NCBI GenBank assembly: GCA_020064725.1
Contig: JAGTWJ010000003.1
Location: 992,001 to 1,056,000, forward strand
Direction of reading: 5' to 3'
Length of the DNA: 64,000 nucleotides
DNA from: Drechslerella dactyloides
Taxonomy: Eukaryota > Ascomycota > Orbiliomycetes > Orbiliales > Orbiliaceae
A program made the translations under genes and the position numbers. Shown here one piece after another: positions 21,944-34,343 of the stretch (its first letter is position 1; each line of letters begins with the position of its first letter). The notes below the pieces were generated by a model. It saw only the letters and a program-made list of their open reading frames with translations. It did no database searches and had not been told where the DNA came from.

Positions 21944-23336
21944 ATGGCGGCGGCAGTGGTCTTCACGAACAAGCCGGAGGAGCTGTTCGTTGACAAACAC
22001 GTCAAGTATATACAGACGCTTGATACGGTATGCTTCAGCCTCCATCGCCGAGTTTGACTTCTGGCGCCGCCTATTTTTTTCATGTGTGTGCTAATATCCC
22101 GGATGAGCGGGCAGTAGCGTAAAGAGGAATTGGAATATTGGTTGACAGAGCATCTGCGCCTGAGTACGGCCGTTCCTCACCTCCAAACACCTTTCCGGTC
22201 GCCATTACTAGAGTTAGGTGGACAGGCGGCTGATGTCGTGGGCAGACGGCGTATACTGGGGCCTCACAGCGCTACATCTTCTCGGTCACCCCGACGCGTT
22301 ACCGCGGGATGAGACGATCAAATTTGTCCAGAGCTGCCAGCACGAGAATGGTGCGTTTGGTTCTCCACTCTCACTTGTCCAGCAGGCATCCGTGTGCGTC
22401 CGGTTATGCTAAGTGACTGCGTGGTGCGTATGGACAGGCGGCTTTGGAGCGCACCCTTCCCACGACGCACACCTCCTCTACACGCTCTCGGCGGTCCAGA
22501 TCCTTGCCATGGTGGACGCGCTGGACGCTATAAACACGGATGCCTGTGTCTCCTACGTGCGCGGGCTGCAGAAGCCGTCTGGCGTGTTTGCCGGCGACGA
22601 GTGGGGAGAGGAAGACACGCGGTTCGTGTATACGGCCATCCAGACGCTCAAGATTTTGGGCAGACTGGATGCGGTGGATGTCAGGCGAGCGGTGGAGTAT
22701 GTGCTCGGCTGCCAGAATTACGATGGCGGGTTCGGGTTGGTGCCGGGAGCGGAGAGCCATAGCGGGCAGAGTATGTGCTCCTCACCCTCGTTTCGCTCAC
22801 TCTCGCGGTCTATTTGGACTGTCTTTCGGATCGTGTGCTTACATCGGACCTGGGAGTAGTCTTCACGTGTCTTGGCGTGCTGAGCATGACGGATAGCATG
22901 GACCGCTTGACGACTGCGTCGAAAGACCAGTTGGCAGGCTGGCTCGCGCAACGGCAGCTGCCGAACGGCGGACTGAACGGCCGGCCGGAGAAGCTGGAAG
23001 ACGTGTGCTACAGCTGGTGGGTGATGTCATCGCTGGCGATGCTGGGTAAGCTGCATTGGATCGATCGGAATAAGCTCGTGGGCTTCATCCTGAGCTGCCA
23101 GGATGAGGTGCGGGGTGGCCTCGCGGACCGGAAGGGCGATGCTGTGGATGTGTTTCACACCGTGTTTGGGATTGCGGGGTTGTGTCTTGTCGGGTGGGGT
23201 GGCTTGAAGGAGGTTGATCCCGTTTAGTAAGTGCTGAGTACATTCCTTGTATCGATGTTGAAGGCGATGCTGACTAGTGGGCCGTGGCAGCTGTATGCCA
23301 GTTGAGACTACAAAGAGGCTGTTTGGAGCCAAATGA
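21944..23336 (+). CDS. BET2: Geranylgeranyl transferase type II (Rab) beta subunit
   Basis: Catalytic beta subunit that, with the Bet4-type alpha subunit and Rab escort protein, geranylgeranylates Rab/Ypt GTPases for membrane traffic. Exons: 21944-22027, 22118-22163, 22246-22350, 22438-22770, 22860-23226, 23291-23336, giving 326 aa, the usual size. The N-terminal HVKYIQTLDT and NGVYWGLTAL are family-typical. QF/QN prenyltransferase repeats follow (SCQHENGGFG, GLQKPSGVFAGDEWGEEDTRF, CQNYDGGFG, QLPNGGLNGRPEKLEDVCYSWW, SCQDEVRGG). Zinc ligands are visible as Asp in GEEDTRF, Cys in DVCYSWW and His in DVFHTVFG. The last exon (CMPVETTKRL) matches the family end; ignoring it would stop at 23227. The six short exons are all in consistent phase. 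Confidence 0.95.
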
Positions 23337-23892
23337 ATCATCTTCTTTCCATACCTTTTCCTTCGTGAGATTCGTGCGTGCCGACGACCATGGTTACGAT
23401 GGCTATATGGTCTAAGCGTTTGTGTTCTGTTACGTTACGTGTGTTTCTCTTGATATCTAATAACCCTCATATCGCGATACTTTATGATAGAGGACTACAA
23501 ATCGAGAGTATATGAAGGGCTCTTGTGGCTTTGCGGGTCAAATACCCCTTTCCTATTCATGCGCAAGCGGGGGGTGGGAGAGATTTGATGCGATCCGACA
23601 TGCATATGTGGGCAAGAGGGTTTCCAGCCTTGAGGACGGAAGGGTTCAACCTTTTTATACATGCGGTATCATATTCTGCTGGTACCTGTTCTTCGTTTTC
23701 TGGCATCGAGACTACACTGCACTGGGTCTATAGCAAATAGTGCGTAAATTGGAAATTAATATGAACTTTTCTAATGTCCTCCAACGCCGTACAAGTAGCC
23801 AATCGCCAATAGCAGCCATGAGTAAAGCTCTATATCGTACATCTGCCATGCCATACACACGAGTAGTAGAGTGCATGCATGCAGGGAAGCGT
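23337..23892. other. Intergenic between convergent BET2 and RRS1
   Basis: 556 bases holding both 3' trailers, AT-rich. No gene or structured RNA recognised. Confidence 0.6.
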
Positions 23893-24574
23893 CTACCGCC
23901 TCCGGTTCTTGTACCCGCCCTTGGACGAACCCGCTGCCCCCAGCGCCGCGTTCTTCTCATTCCTCTTCTGCTGCTTCTCGTTCTTCTTGATCCGCTCCAC
24001 CCGCTCCGCGCGGCTTAAGTTCCTCGGATTGTCGTTCACATCCGCCTGCTTCCTCTCGTCGACCTCGACGAGCCAGTCGTCTTCGCCGCCCTTGTTGGCG
24101 CCCTTATATCCCCATTTGGGGACCCATTCGCCGGTTGCCTCGTCGTAGACCATCTTGGTGTCCTTGGTCTTTGCGGCGATGCCCTTCTTTTTGGCGAATT
24201 GCTCCCATTTTGTGGGTTCTTTGGGTTTCGGGACGGGCTTCTCGCGTGGCAGCTGGGTTATCGGCTCGGGGAGGGTGGCGTATACGCCGTCCTGCGTGGA
24301 GCGCAGGGGGACTGTCGTCAGGATCTGGTTGATGAGCAGCTGGGTGGCATCGCGGGCGGTAGAGTGGAGGGTGGCTTCGAGGGTCGATGGGGTTATCGGC
24401 GGCAGAGGGTTGGCGTCGAAGGCGGCGAGGTGGCCGAGATCATAAGTCAGCGGGATAGGCTTGGTGACGGTCACGGAACTGTAACTTTGTCATCAGTATG
24501 TTATGTTGTGTAGCTGCGCTGAGAGATTGTACGTACAGCCGCTGCGGCTCGTCGACGTCCATCGCGGAGGCCAT
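23893..24574 (-). CDS. RRS1: Ribosome biogenesis regulatory protein Rrs1
   Basis: Nucleolar 60S assembly factor. Family knowledge: with Rpf2 it recruits the 5S RNP (5S rRNA, uL18, uL5) to pre-60S particles. Exons on the minus strand: 24574-24537 and 24478-23893 (intron 24479-24536), giving 207 aa, the usual size. Recognisable stretches are PIPLTYDLGHLAAFD, RDATQLLINQIL, LPREKPVPKPKEPTKWEQFA, KKKGI, KMVYDEATGEWVPKWGYK and a basic tail ending YKNRRR. Intron 1 lies after only 12 codons; the start ATG opens the acidic MDVDE leader. It is divergent from the mitochondrial S29 gene, with 359 bp between the starts, so a shared promoter is possible. Confidence 0.95.
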
Positions 24575-24933
24575 GATGGTGTTTTATGTCGGTGAAGTAG
24601 GAAAAGTTTCAATCGAGTTGAAGGTTTCGGCAAGGGTTTCGCGGTGGTGAAAATTCGATGCGCCGAAAAACCTAACAGCCCAACGCGGCGTCAACGTCAA
24701 CGCCAACGTCGTTTCTTCGGATTCCGATATCACCACCAGCCAGCCAGCCATCCGACAATTGATCCGGGCACCGACGCTCGAGGGCACCTGCAGAAAGGGA
24801 TCCAGTTCACTACCGCGATGGCGGTTCTATAGGTCTCCACCGGCCAATCTACCTGTAGCTTGCTCCACCCGCTAGCGTCACGGGACCTACTAGCTGCCAT
24901 AACCTTAGAAGATACATCCCACCACACACGAGC
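24575..24933. promoter_or_regulatory. Divergent promoter region RRS1 / mitochondrial S29
   Basis: 359 bp between two start codons pointing away from each other, one for cytosolic and one for mitochondrial ribosome function. No strong TATA box or known ribosome-biogenesis box is seen. A bidirectional promoter is an inference from spacing only. Confidence 0.45.
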
Positions 24934-27285
24934 ATGGCCGCGCCCGCCTGCTGGAGATGCACCAGCCGTGCTCTCCTCCGTTCCTCCTCACGGTCCCGCT
25001 CGTCATCCGTCTCCCGTCCATCGCTACCGCTGCCTCCACCGTCAATTGGCCTCGGGCTTGTCGCCCACCGCCCCCTCCACACGACCCCGCCGCTCGGCAA
25101 GAAGCCGGACCCGCGCAAGCCAACCGTTCATAAGCCGTTGAACCTCAAGAAAAACAAAAAGAAGGTGCACATCGTCGTCAAGAAGCCAGAGATTGGGTAT
25201 CGTCGCGCGCTGCGCAAGGCCATCGTCCTTGCGAATAGCAATGCCCCCGTTCTCGACCTGCCGGACCTGACGGCGGAGGATATAGTCAACCCCGCCAGCG
25301 TCGGCAAGGCGTTCAATATCAATGTCGAAGATCTGGAGAAGCTGCGGCAGTTGGAAGTGTTTCAGAAGAAGCAGCTGTGGCAGTTCTTTTCGCGGCCGAC
25401 GACGTTTGTCAGGAACGAGAGCGTGGGGATCGCCCGCGCGATGGAGAGCGTCGAGAGATATGAGGTATCAGCTGCCGATATCGTTGACGAGTATATCAAT
25501 GCAAAGTTTTCCCAAGTTGAAGGAGTTGAAGAGAGCTCAACGGAGGAAGGACGATTGACACTCGGAGACGCTGAGTCGGAAGCTGCATCGGTATCCGCAG
25601 GAGAGAATTCCGAACCTCTGGTAACGCAAGAGGAGATCGCAGAAAATGAGACAGACAGCGAACTCGTGGCGGCTGTTAAGTCAAATCTCAGGAAGCTCAC
25701 CGACGACATTGCTCTGCTCGATAGCCAAATCGACGAGGCTCGGCTGGCTAATGACTCTACAGAGAAGCTGTCAAGAAATAAGCAGAAGCTGGAGAAATTC
25801 ATATCGAGACTAACACCCCAGCTCCGCTACCTAGCAAAGAAAGAGCAACGTAAGCTGGAACAACAGGAAAAGCAAAAGTCTACCCAGCCTGCTACCCTGT
25901 CAGATTTTGAAGCCTTGCTACGGAAACGGGAACTCTCCGCGGAAAGCAAGAAAATACAGCAGGGCGAGCGCGCACAGGCTAGAAAAGAATCGCAAGAGAA
26001 CGCGTCGAGGCGAATGGCAAACTACATCATCACCGGCAAGGCAGGGACGGGTAAAAGCATACTTCTTCTACAAGCCATCATCGCTGCCATTCAGCGGTCT
26101 TGGGTCGTCATACCGATCGCCAACGCTCACGATATCGTGATTGGCACCACCGCTTATGAGCTCGATGCTAATACCGGCCGCTTTATCCAACGCAACTACA
26201 TTCGCAATCTCCTCGCGCGGATTGGAAAAGCGAACGCGAACGTCTTGATGAAAACTACGATCAAGGACGACATCCGTGTCGGGACCGTCGAGATCAAGGC
26301 TGGGTCCTCCCTGATCTCTCTGATAGAAGCCGGCACCTCCGGTCCAGAACATTCGCACGAGGCGTTCATGGCTCTCTTGAAGCAACTGGAGCAGCCTGGC
26401 CGGTACGTATACCAACCCATCTGACCCTTCTATGTGACATTGGTTTCGCAGATGTATGCTCATTGATATCTTTATCATTGATAGCCCACCGGTGCTCTTC
26501 ACGATGGACAACCTAGACTACGCCGTGCGGTCAGCATGCGGCTACAAATCTCCAGAATTTGAAGATTTGCACCCTCTCGACCTTGAAATTCTCCACACGT
26601 TCGCCGAGTACATGTCCGGCCGTCGAAAATTCGTAAGACTCCCTCTCACTTACATACTTATGTAAGAACATACAGACTGACAAAGTCCGCCGCACAGTCC
26701 CGCCAAATGATCCTCGCCGCGACCACCTCGGAGCTCCATCCAAACCCCTCCCTCGAGCTGATAATGCAAAACAAACCCCTCCCCGGCATCGGCAAGTACG
26801 ACCACCGCGTCGCCGCCGCGCTAGGCACCGCCGCAACCACAATCGTCATGCGCGGCCTCTCTCGCGAACACACCCGCAACTTCCTCGAATTCTACAAGCG
26901 TTGCGGCCTCTGGGACTACGCGTGGGCGCGGTCCGTCCCCATCTCACCGGCTCTCGAGAAAGCGGGCATCACGTCGCAAGAATACATGAAGCTCACGGGG
27001 ATCGAGGACTTCGACGCCCCGCGCCTCAGTGCGGTCGAGGAAGAACCCGCCAACGAGCCACCGCCCAGCGCTGTCTCGCTGACAGAGATGCAGGACGTGC
27101 TAGCGTTGCAGCAGCGGGACCGCGAGAAGGCAACCGCGATGGAACGGCAGAAGCTGGTTGCGGAATATCTTGCGCTACCTCCCACTGATTACGAAGTTAC
27201 CGAGCGGCACATTCTGACCGGTGGGGTGCCGAGGGAGCTTCTGAAGCATTGTCTGCGGGTGCAGGGTAGTTTGAACATGCCATGA
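24934..27285 (+). CDS. RSM23: Mitochondrial small-subunit ribosomal protein S29 (DAP3/Rsm23) with large insertion
   Basis: GTP/ATP-binding P-loop protein of the mitochondrial small subunit. Exons: 24934-26402, 26485-26632, 26698-27285, giving 734 aa. An Arg/Ser-rich presequence suggests mitochondrial import. Family segments are LWQFFSRPTTFVRNESV, the Walker A ITGKAGTGKSILLLQA (about residues 365-380), ARIGKANANVL, PGRPPVLFTMDNLDY, HPLDLEILHTFAEYMSG and MILAATTSE. Between the FVRNESV block and Walker A lie about 185 extra residues (about 172-358), acidic then strongly coiled-coil (repeated KKEQRKLEQQEKQK-type sequence), making the protein far longer than yeast Rsm23 (450 aa) or human DAP3 (398 aa). 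The first acceptor is ambiguous: 26451 and 26484 are both in phase and differ by 11 residues. The second gives the family-like GRPPVLF. Confidence 0.9.
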
Positions 27286-28706
27286 AACGGGCGTGATCGA
27301 GATGTTGTACATACTGATTGACTGGACAGGGGATTTAGGATTGTATATAGTTCGATCTTGAGGTGCTTGTAACTATATGATAAACTTATATAAACTTCGC
27401 ATTAGAGGACGTGTACGATGTATCACATCCAGATGTTGGCGCTCAGTAGGCTGACTTGGTCGCGCTCATGCCTAATCGATCAACGGAGCTAGAAACATTT
27501 TAAATGTTAGGAGCACTAACAAAAATTAAGATGAAGATCATGAGATACACGTGAAGGGGCTTCATTGGAATCCAGAATGCAATTAATTTATCGCGCATTC
27601 GGGAAGTCCGAAGATATAGTCCAGACATATGCACGAACGTCAAGTATCTCATGTATGTGCTAAATTAATCAAGTATGTACAGCAAATGCCTCGGATTAAT
27701 ATTAATATAAAAGTATCGATCCGGAGTTAACGTTCTGCCATACATCCCGGTATACGGCTAAGTGATGTGCTAATGCAAACATCCAGAGTTCTCCTGCCCG
27801 TACACGGGATAAAATATACGTTAACGACAGGACTGAATGCTAAAAGCATACTATGGATGCATAGCTAGGAGCTTAGGAAGAATTAGAAACTGGAGGGAAG
27901 AGTTATAATTCATAGCGCCGTTCCGAGCCCGAGTTAAAGACACATGGAACTGACGTGCGTCCCGCTGCACCGAGATACCTAGGCCTAGAGGTATATACCG
28001 ACAGACTGCGCGACGCGGAAAGGTCTTGATCATCAACCTAATATGATATCGACACACCTTGAGCAGGAGGGGGGAGGAAAAACAGAAGTGAATAATAGTT
28101 TAATTCAAATCATTACATCAGGAGTACGGTAATAGGGGCATTAGAAATGACGCAAGCGCTAAGTAAGAGAGGCTCGAAGAGAATGATGAGCTTATATCAC
28201 ATCGAAACGAGGAAGCGGGAGGAAATGTAAAAGGAAGCGCTTGTAAAGAAAATCCCCGGGTTACGCCGCCGTAGTAGTAGTGATAAGAGAAAAAGAAAGG
28301 AAAAAGGATAGTAAAAACACAAACTTTGAAAAGTAAACTGTTTAAAAAAACAGGCTATCGGTGTATAGAAGACTGAAAAGAACAAACACAACTGAGAGAG
28401 GCTTCGGGTAAAAAAACGAAGACGTGAGAAAGACTTTGGCCGTGGGATATCACTAAATCAGATGGGCTGCGAGAAAGAAAAAAGCATATAAGGACAACGA
28501 GCAGAAGAACGAGGACTGCCTTGACACGGAATATATACGCAGGAAGGGCTATCGTTGCAACAACAAAGGAGATATATATAACGATGTAGACGCTGGTGAT
28601 GCAATGCAGTTTTAAAAGCACTGAGTGAGATATGTATATATATCACTCCGGAATCTATACGCGGTTTCCGTCAGGTTGGTAGGTAAGGGTGTGGCCGACA
28701 CGCTGG
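27286..28706. other. Intergenic between convergent S29 and RhoGEF genes
   Basis: 1.4 kb, AT-rich, with T/A runs and no supported gene. It must contain both 3' trailers. ORFs here are short and of low complexity. Confidence 0.55.
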
Positions 28707-31700
28707 TTAGTCTAGGGCAAGTCGCGCGAAATGTTTACTCCATATCCAGCCGAATTCCTGGCCGTTGTCGTCCTGGTTTCTCGCTAACCAGTATTCGCCT
28801 TTCGTTCCGATAACATCGAAAATCTGAACGTTATATGATTAGCTGATATGATCGGAGAGGCAATGGAATATGTCACTAGCTTACCTCGCCTTGATCATAG
28901 GTCAAGTAGGCAAAACCCATGTCGCGTTTAGAATCGGCTTCTTTGCTCGCATGATAAGAATATATACTTGCACACAGCCACAGGACAGGATATCCGAGGA
29001 CAGTCCTTCCCGTGGCATCAGACGAGGTACTTGGGCGGGAGGGAGATGGTGAGTTACTGTCAAGACCTTGGATCGCGGGCAGCGAAGGATGAACTAGAGG
29101 AGCAGATGCTGCGCTCTGGGGAACAGAGTGTGTCGACAGAGTTGGTGATAAACCTGGGCTATGCGATGGAACGTGCGCTGGAACGCTAGCACTGCTGAGG
29201 GCACGGATGGGAGGCGGAGGAGGCGCCCGAGTAGGAGGAATATTAAAGGCGGATGAGGCTCGTCCACGTTGAGATGATTGCGGTGGTACCATCGCACCGG
29301 GGAGCATCGGAAGAGCATGCCCAAGCGAGGCCGCCACTAAAGCAGTTCCAGGACTGAAAGAACCGGAGAGCCTATTAGGCGTCGAGCTACCGCCGATGCT
29401 GTTGCGTCCCAAGGTCGATGGATTGGGCGACGGCACAGCTCCATCTGCGGTGTTGGATCTGTATAGTGACTGCGACGCTATCGAGGCTGTTTCTGGGTGC
29501 GAGCCAGTCGAGCTCTGAGAATATACCGAGTATGTCTTCCACATATCGGCGTTGGTGTTTGTGATGGTGAGGGATTCGACAACTGATTCGACCTTTGTGA
29601 AGTCGGACCTGTAAACCTCAATGATGTCAGAGAAATTGGATGGAATGTCCAGCGGATCAAGCAAGCCTTCCAGACGCCCCGCCCAATATTTTTCCCAGAT
29701 GCCACAGACCTCCGCAAAATTGCAGAGGACAGCGCCGACAAGGCTCTCAATGAGAGTATGGAGACGAGGGAGCTCATCGAGAAGCGTCTCATTGACGGCA
29801 AGGTAGGCATCTGCGAGGTCTTTGGTCTTCTTATCAATCCTGTCTCCTTTCTCTTTCAGTGCGCGGAATCGGGCAAAGTCCACAGCCTTCTTCTCGCGCT
29901 TGAGCATGACCTTTTGCGGGTTCTCGCACATCTTCAATGCAGTTTCAAGAGGCGTCAAAACATGGCGTTTAATGCGAAGGCGCTAGAATATGTTAGAACG
30001 ATATAGCATATAGATTACTAGATGCGGAAGTAACTTACGTGTTCCACGAGTGCAACCTCCTTCATCTCCTTCGTTCTCTTTGTAAAAGTCTGCCACCTCT
30101 CCTCATACTCCTTGAACCGAGTCGGGCTGCAGGCAGCGAGATCTTCGAACTTTACAGCAAGGACGCCGAAATCCGCAACTTGCTTATCCACGTCGTTGAG
30201 GTACATCTCGATGTCTTTCGAGACAAGCTGGAGTTTGAAGTACTGCTCGCGGAACTTGGAAGTCGCGTTCTCATATCGCTGATCGTGGGGCATTTCTGAA
30301 AGTCCCACTGTCTGACGAAGCTTCTCCGCTCTACGTTGCCAGCCCTTAGTCAAGCCATGCCGGAGATCGTTATCGGCCTTTTTCCGAGGACCCACGAGCT
30401 TATCCATGAGGTCCTTTCGCTTCTTCGATTCGTTGATCCGCTCCGTGACAAATCGAATCTCCTTGTTGACTAACTCAATCGCTTCACGGTCCGGATGGTT
30501 CGCGGGTGTGCAATCCAAGATTTGGTCCAGGAGAAGAGGGTACTTCAACAGACGCTGCACTGGCTTGATCAACAGAGACTCCAAGGACCACGCGTGTGTC
30601 AGATCGTCTGCAACGGTTTTACATTCCTGCACGACTGTTAGCTCGAGAAATTGTATTCCACTGTTGTTTGTGGTACTAACCTTCAACCAAATTGCCACAC
30701 CCCGGACCTTTTCTAGAGCCTGCAACCGGCTTACAGCGCTTTCGTGGTTCTTGCAATAATCTCCGAAGACTTTCTCCATGTTTGGCAAGGCTTGGGCAAA
30801 GGCATCTCCAACCCATGTCTTGCGGTCGGCCTCCTCGCTGGGTTCGACAAGATCAGGATCACCATTGGTCGTGTCATTGATATCGACCTGGGAGCCTGAG
30901 GGCGTCTTTGTCTTTGTGGGTATATAAACGGACGCCACGGCGGCTTTCAAAGTCTCAAAGAAACCTCGAGAGAAAGCGACGACCGCGTGAGTATTTCCGA
31001 ACAAAATCCGGACATCTTCTGCCTTCAAATCGTCGCAAGCATCCGTGGTTCCTTTGTAGATCTCTTCGGTAACTGTCATGTCCTGGAAGAATGTCTTCTC
31101 GGTATCTACGAGTTCTCGCAACAGGAAGCGACGTTTCGTTAACAGTTTCTTTTCGACTACCTGGGGATCCTGGCTTGTCGACACAAAAGACCCGGATGTC
31201 GTAATCATTGATGTGTTCGGCGATCCTTCGGCGTATCCCAAGGCTGCGGAGCCGCGGGTTTGTGACGATTGATCTGAGGCTTCTTCTTCGGAGTACTCGC
31301 TGGACGGCGAGCGGTCAGAGTGCTCAGGAGCTTCATCCTGCGGTTCCGGTTCCGGTTCCGGGATCAGAGAGTTTGTGGAACGGATGCTAATAGGGCTCTC
31401 ATAGACGTCTTGCTGCTGCAAAACTGGAGGTTTGACAATGCGCAGTGGTTCGACATTGTTGTCCGTAGGGACGCTGGATCTGCGGGCAGCGATTGTCGGC
31501 GGTTGCGGCGCAGGCGGTGGCGGCATGATATCGGATGCCACTGACTTGATAGACTTGATAGAGGGAGCATTTTTCGGGCTGAAAATGAAGTCTTTAGGCG
31601 GTGGCGTCGGCGGGGTTTCACTGATTGGCCGTTCCCGCTCCAAGATTTTACGGCTGAAGCTCCCATTAGGAGCCAGACCAGAACTGGTGCTATAGCTGGT

Positions 31701-34343
31701 CATCGTACTATCGGTGGCCCAGCTTTCACGGGGTGGGTTGCCTTCGAACTCCCCGATCGACGGCTGTGGTGTCCAATAGTCATTGGGATCCACCGATCTA
31801 CTACGAACGGATGAATTGACTGTCGATGCCGAGTATCGATAGGTTCCTGCAATATGGACATAACCAACGCCGTCACCTTCCTCCATTTCAGTAGGGTACT
31901 CCTTGTCGTGCAATTCATATCGCTGTACGCCTTTGCCTTTATCTCCCTGGTCGGTATAATCGTCTGCTGGAGACTCGGGCTCAACAAATCGCATAAGCTC
32001 CTGCTTTCGTCTTCGTGCGAGAGAAAGCTCTTCCTGTTCTTTGTAAAAGTTGTCAATCATGCTCTCCCCACCGGTTGACAGGGGGCGGAATTTCCACATG
32101 ATATGACCCAGGGAGTCCGGAGGGGCGAGGTGGGGCGACGCGGACCATGACGACTGTTTTTTGTGTGTGTATCCTCGAGGCGTTGCGTCGTTGTCCAGGA
32201 GAGGGGAGCCGCCCTTCGGTGTAACGGGTGTCGATAGTCGGTTTTTGAGTTTCATTTCGCGATCCTGCTCGATTTCCTTGCGGCGGCGCTTCTCCTCTTC
32301 GACCGCCTTCTCCCAATCTTCGCTCCTTCCCGACGGCGATCCTTGGATGGGAGACAGCGGCCTGCCACCGAATAACAGTTCCCGCAGCGTATCTGGAGCT
32401 ATTCCTCCCTCATCGCCAACTGGAATACCCGGGATGAGCAGCTTGGGTGGGGCTGCCCGTGGTGACTCCGGAAGCACCTCGTGGGAGACATGCGATGCCG
32501 GCTCCGCTATAGGTGACGCCAGCGTAGCACGATCATCGGCCTCTGTAAACATCTGTCGTGAGTGCCGGTTGTTCGTGGGTACTTCATATGGACTGGAGGG
32601 TGTAACGGGTGATCTCTTGTATTCGTCGGGTTTGCCGGGCAGTTTTGGTGATCTTGGCGAGTGACCGGAGCGTGAAAGCGGCCGCTCTGACAACGTGTGG
32701 TGTGGTATTTGCGTGGAATTCTCATTTTCGGTCGGCGGCGCATTTTGAGGCAATTCGTAATTTTCAATGTTTACAGGTGAAGGTTCAGCGGATTCCGTGG
32801 CATTGGCCACTGAAATTGGCTCATTTAACGGCGTGTTGTCCAGAGACAGGTCCCGTTCCGCGTCGCCTAGGTCGAGTCCGAGGCCAATGGTCGGTTTTGA
32901 GGTAGGGCTGACGCTGTCTTCCTGCTTAAAGGCTTCAGCGGCGGCGGCGGCTCTTCTAGCTTCCGCCTCCAACTGTTTCTTCTTAGCTGCAGCCTCTCGC
33001 TCTTTCTTCTGATGGGCCCTGTTCCGCTCCTCTCGTTCCTTCTCCATGCGATCATTGAATGCGCTAGCGATCAATTTCCGGCGAGCAGCAAAGTCGACCG
33101 TCCCAAGCTCTGGAATCTTTTTCTTCGGTTTGGTGTCATCCTTGTTGTCCTTGCTTTCCTTGCTGTCCTTGTTGTCCTTGCCCGTCGAGACTGCCCGCGT
33201 GGCCCGCCCGTTCATTCTGCTGGTACTCGACGAGGATGTCTCTGTCATTCCAGAACGTGTTGGATGAGCATTCTTCACCGATGCGACGGGCAACCGAGGA
33301 CGGGATGATCTAAGGGCAGGGGACTTTTGCGAATCTGAAGGTTTGATGTAAGCGTTTAGGGAAGGAGATTTCAGTGGACCCGTTTTGCCAGTCGAACTTG
33401 TCCTGGTGTTAATTGGCTTGGGTACTGATTGCCGAGCGCCAGCGGTTGTTGCGATTCGGCTACCACTGGCACCTTGGTATAATCTAGATTTTCGGGTTGG
33501 GTCAACAGGAGAGATTGGCGATATTGGAGGGGTGGATTGAGCGTTTGGAGCGGGTGGAGGTTTTAGTTTGGGTATGGAAGACTTCTTTTTGGCCGTCGGT
33601 CTTGTTTCGTTGTCCGAGATCACAGTGCTAGTTGACGAGTCGGCTGGTGTTGCGGACCTGGCGTTGGAATCGGGAACCGACCTGGTGCTTGCTCGGCGGC
33701 CCCGCGAATACGAGCTGGTGCTCGATCCAGAGTTTCTCCGGTCTCGAGACGAGGTGTTCAGCTTTGATTGCGTGGTCGTGGATGAACGGGACGAGGACGG
33801 CTTGGATGCGGTGGGTATTTGCTTCCTAGTGTGGTTCGCTAGCGCTGATTTCGGTCTCACAGGTGAGGCACAGCGACTGCTGGACAGGCTTGCACTCCGG
33901 GTTTTGGGGACGGGAAGGGTTTCGTCGGGTTGGTCGTTGAATCGTTTGATAATATCCTGGAAGGACGGCTTGGATTGGAGGCGGGAGGCGTTTGTGGAGG
34001 GTACCTCGAGGGGTTTCCGAGGGCCAGTCGTCCTATTGAACTCTCGTGGGTTTGCGCTTGCCGAGCGATTCGAGCGTCTGGAGGAGGTGCTACTGCTGCT
34101 GGAGGAGGTGCCGTTTGTATGGGGCGGCCTTAAGGAATGCGAGGCTGAACGTTGTTTGACGACAGTCCGAGTTGCAGTTGGGGACGACGATGACGCGGGA
34201 GACGAGACAGCCGATTCATCGGGAAGGGCGTTCGAGGCCGAGGAGGGGATGTTTGTGGATAGAGCAAGATTGGGCGTGGCTCCATTCATATGGGCCTTCT
34301 TCGGACGCTCGTCCGCCGCAGATGCCGTCACACCAGACGACAT
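28707..34343 (-). CDS. DH-BAR-SH3 Rho guanine-nucleotide exchange factor (Tuba/DNMBP-like architecture)
   Basis: Predicted exchange factor activating a Rho/Cdc42-type GTPase at curved or growing membrane. Exons on the minus strand: 34343-30681, 30626-30039, 29982-28885, 28823-28707, giving 1821 aa, all joined in phase 0. Residues 1 to about 1050 are disordered, Ser/Pro-rich, with a KDNKDSKESKDNKDD run and a short coiled coil (EKEREERNRAHQKKEREAA). The DH domain is at about 1065-1290 (RRFLLRELVDTEKTFFQDM, LLIKPVQRLLKYPLLLDQIL). The BAR region is about 1310-1560. After a Ser/Pro linker, an SH3 domain sits at about 1745-1821 (ASIYSYHASKEADS, FAYLTYDQGEIFDVIG, YWLARNQDD, FGWIWSKHFARL). No PH domain follows the DH; the BAR domain takes that place, as in Tuba. 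Intron 30627-30680 is 54 nt and stop-free, so its retention would add 18 residues inside the DH domain. Confidence 0.92.
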
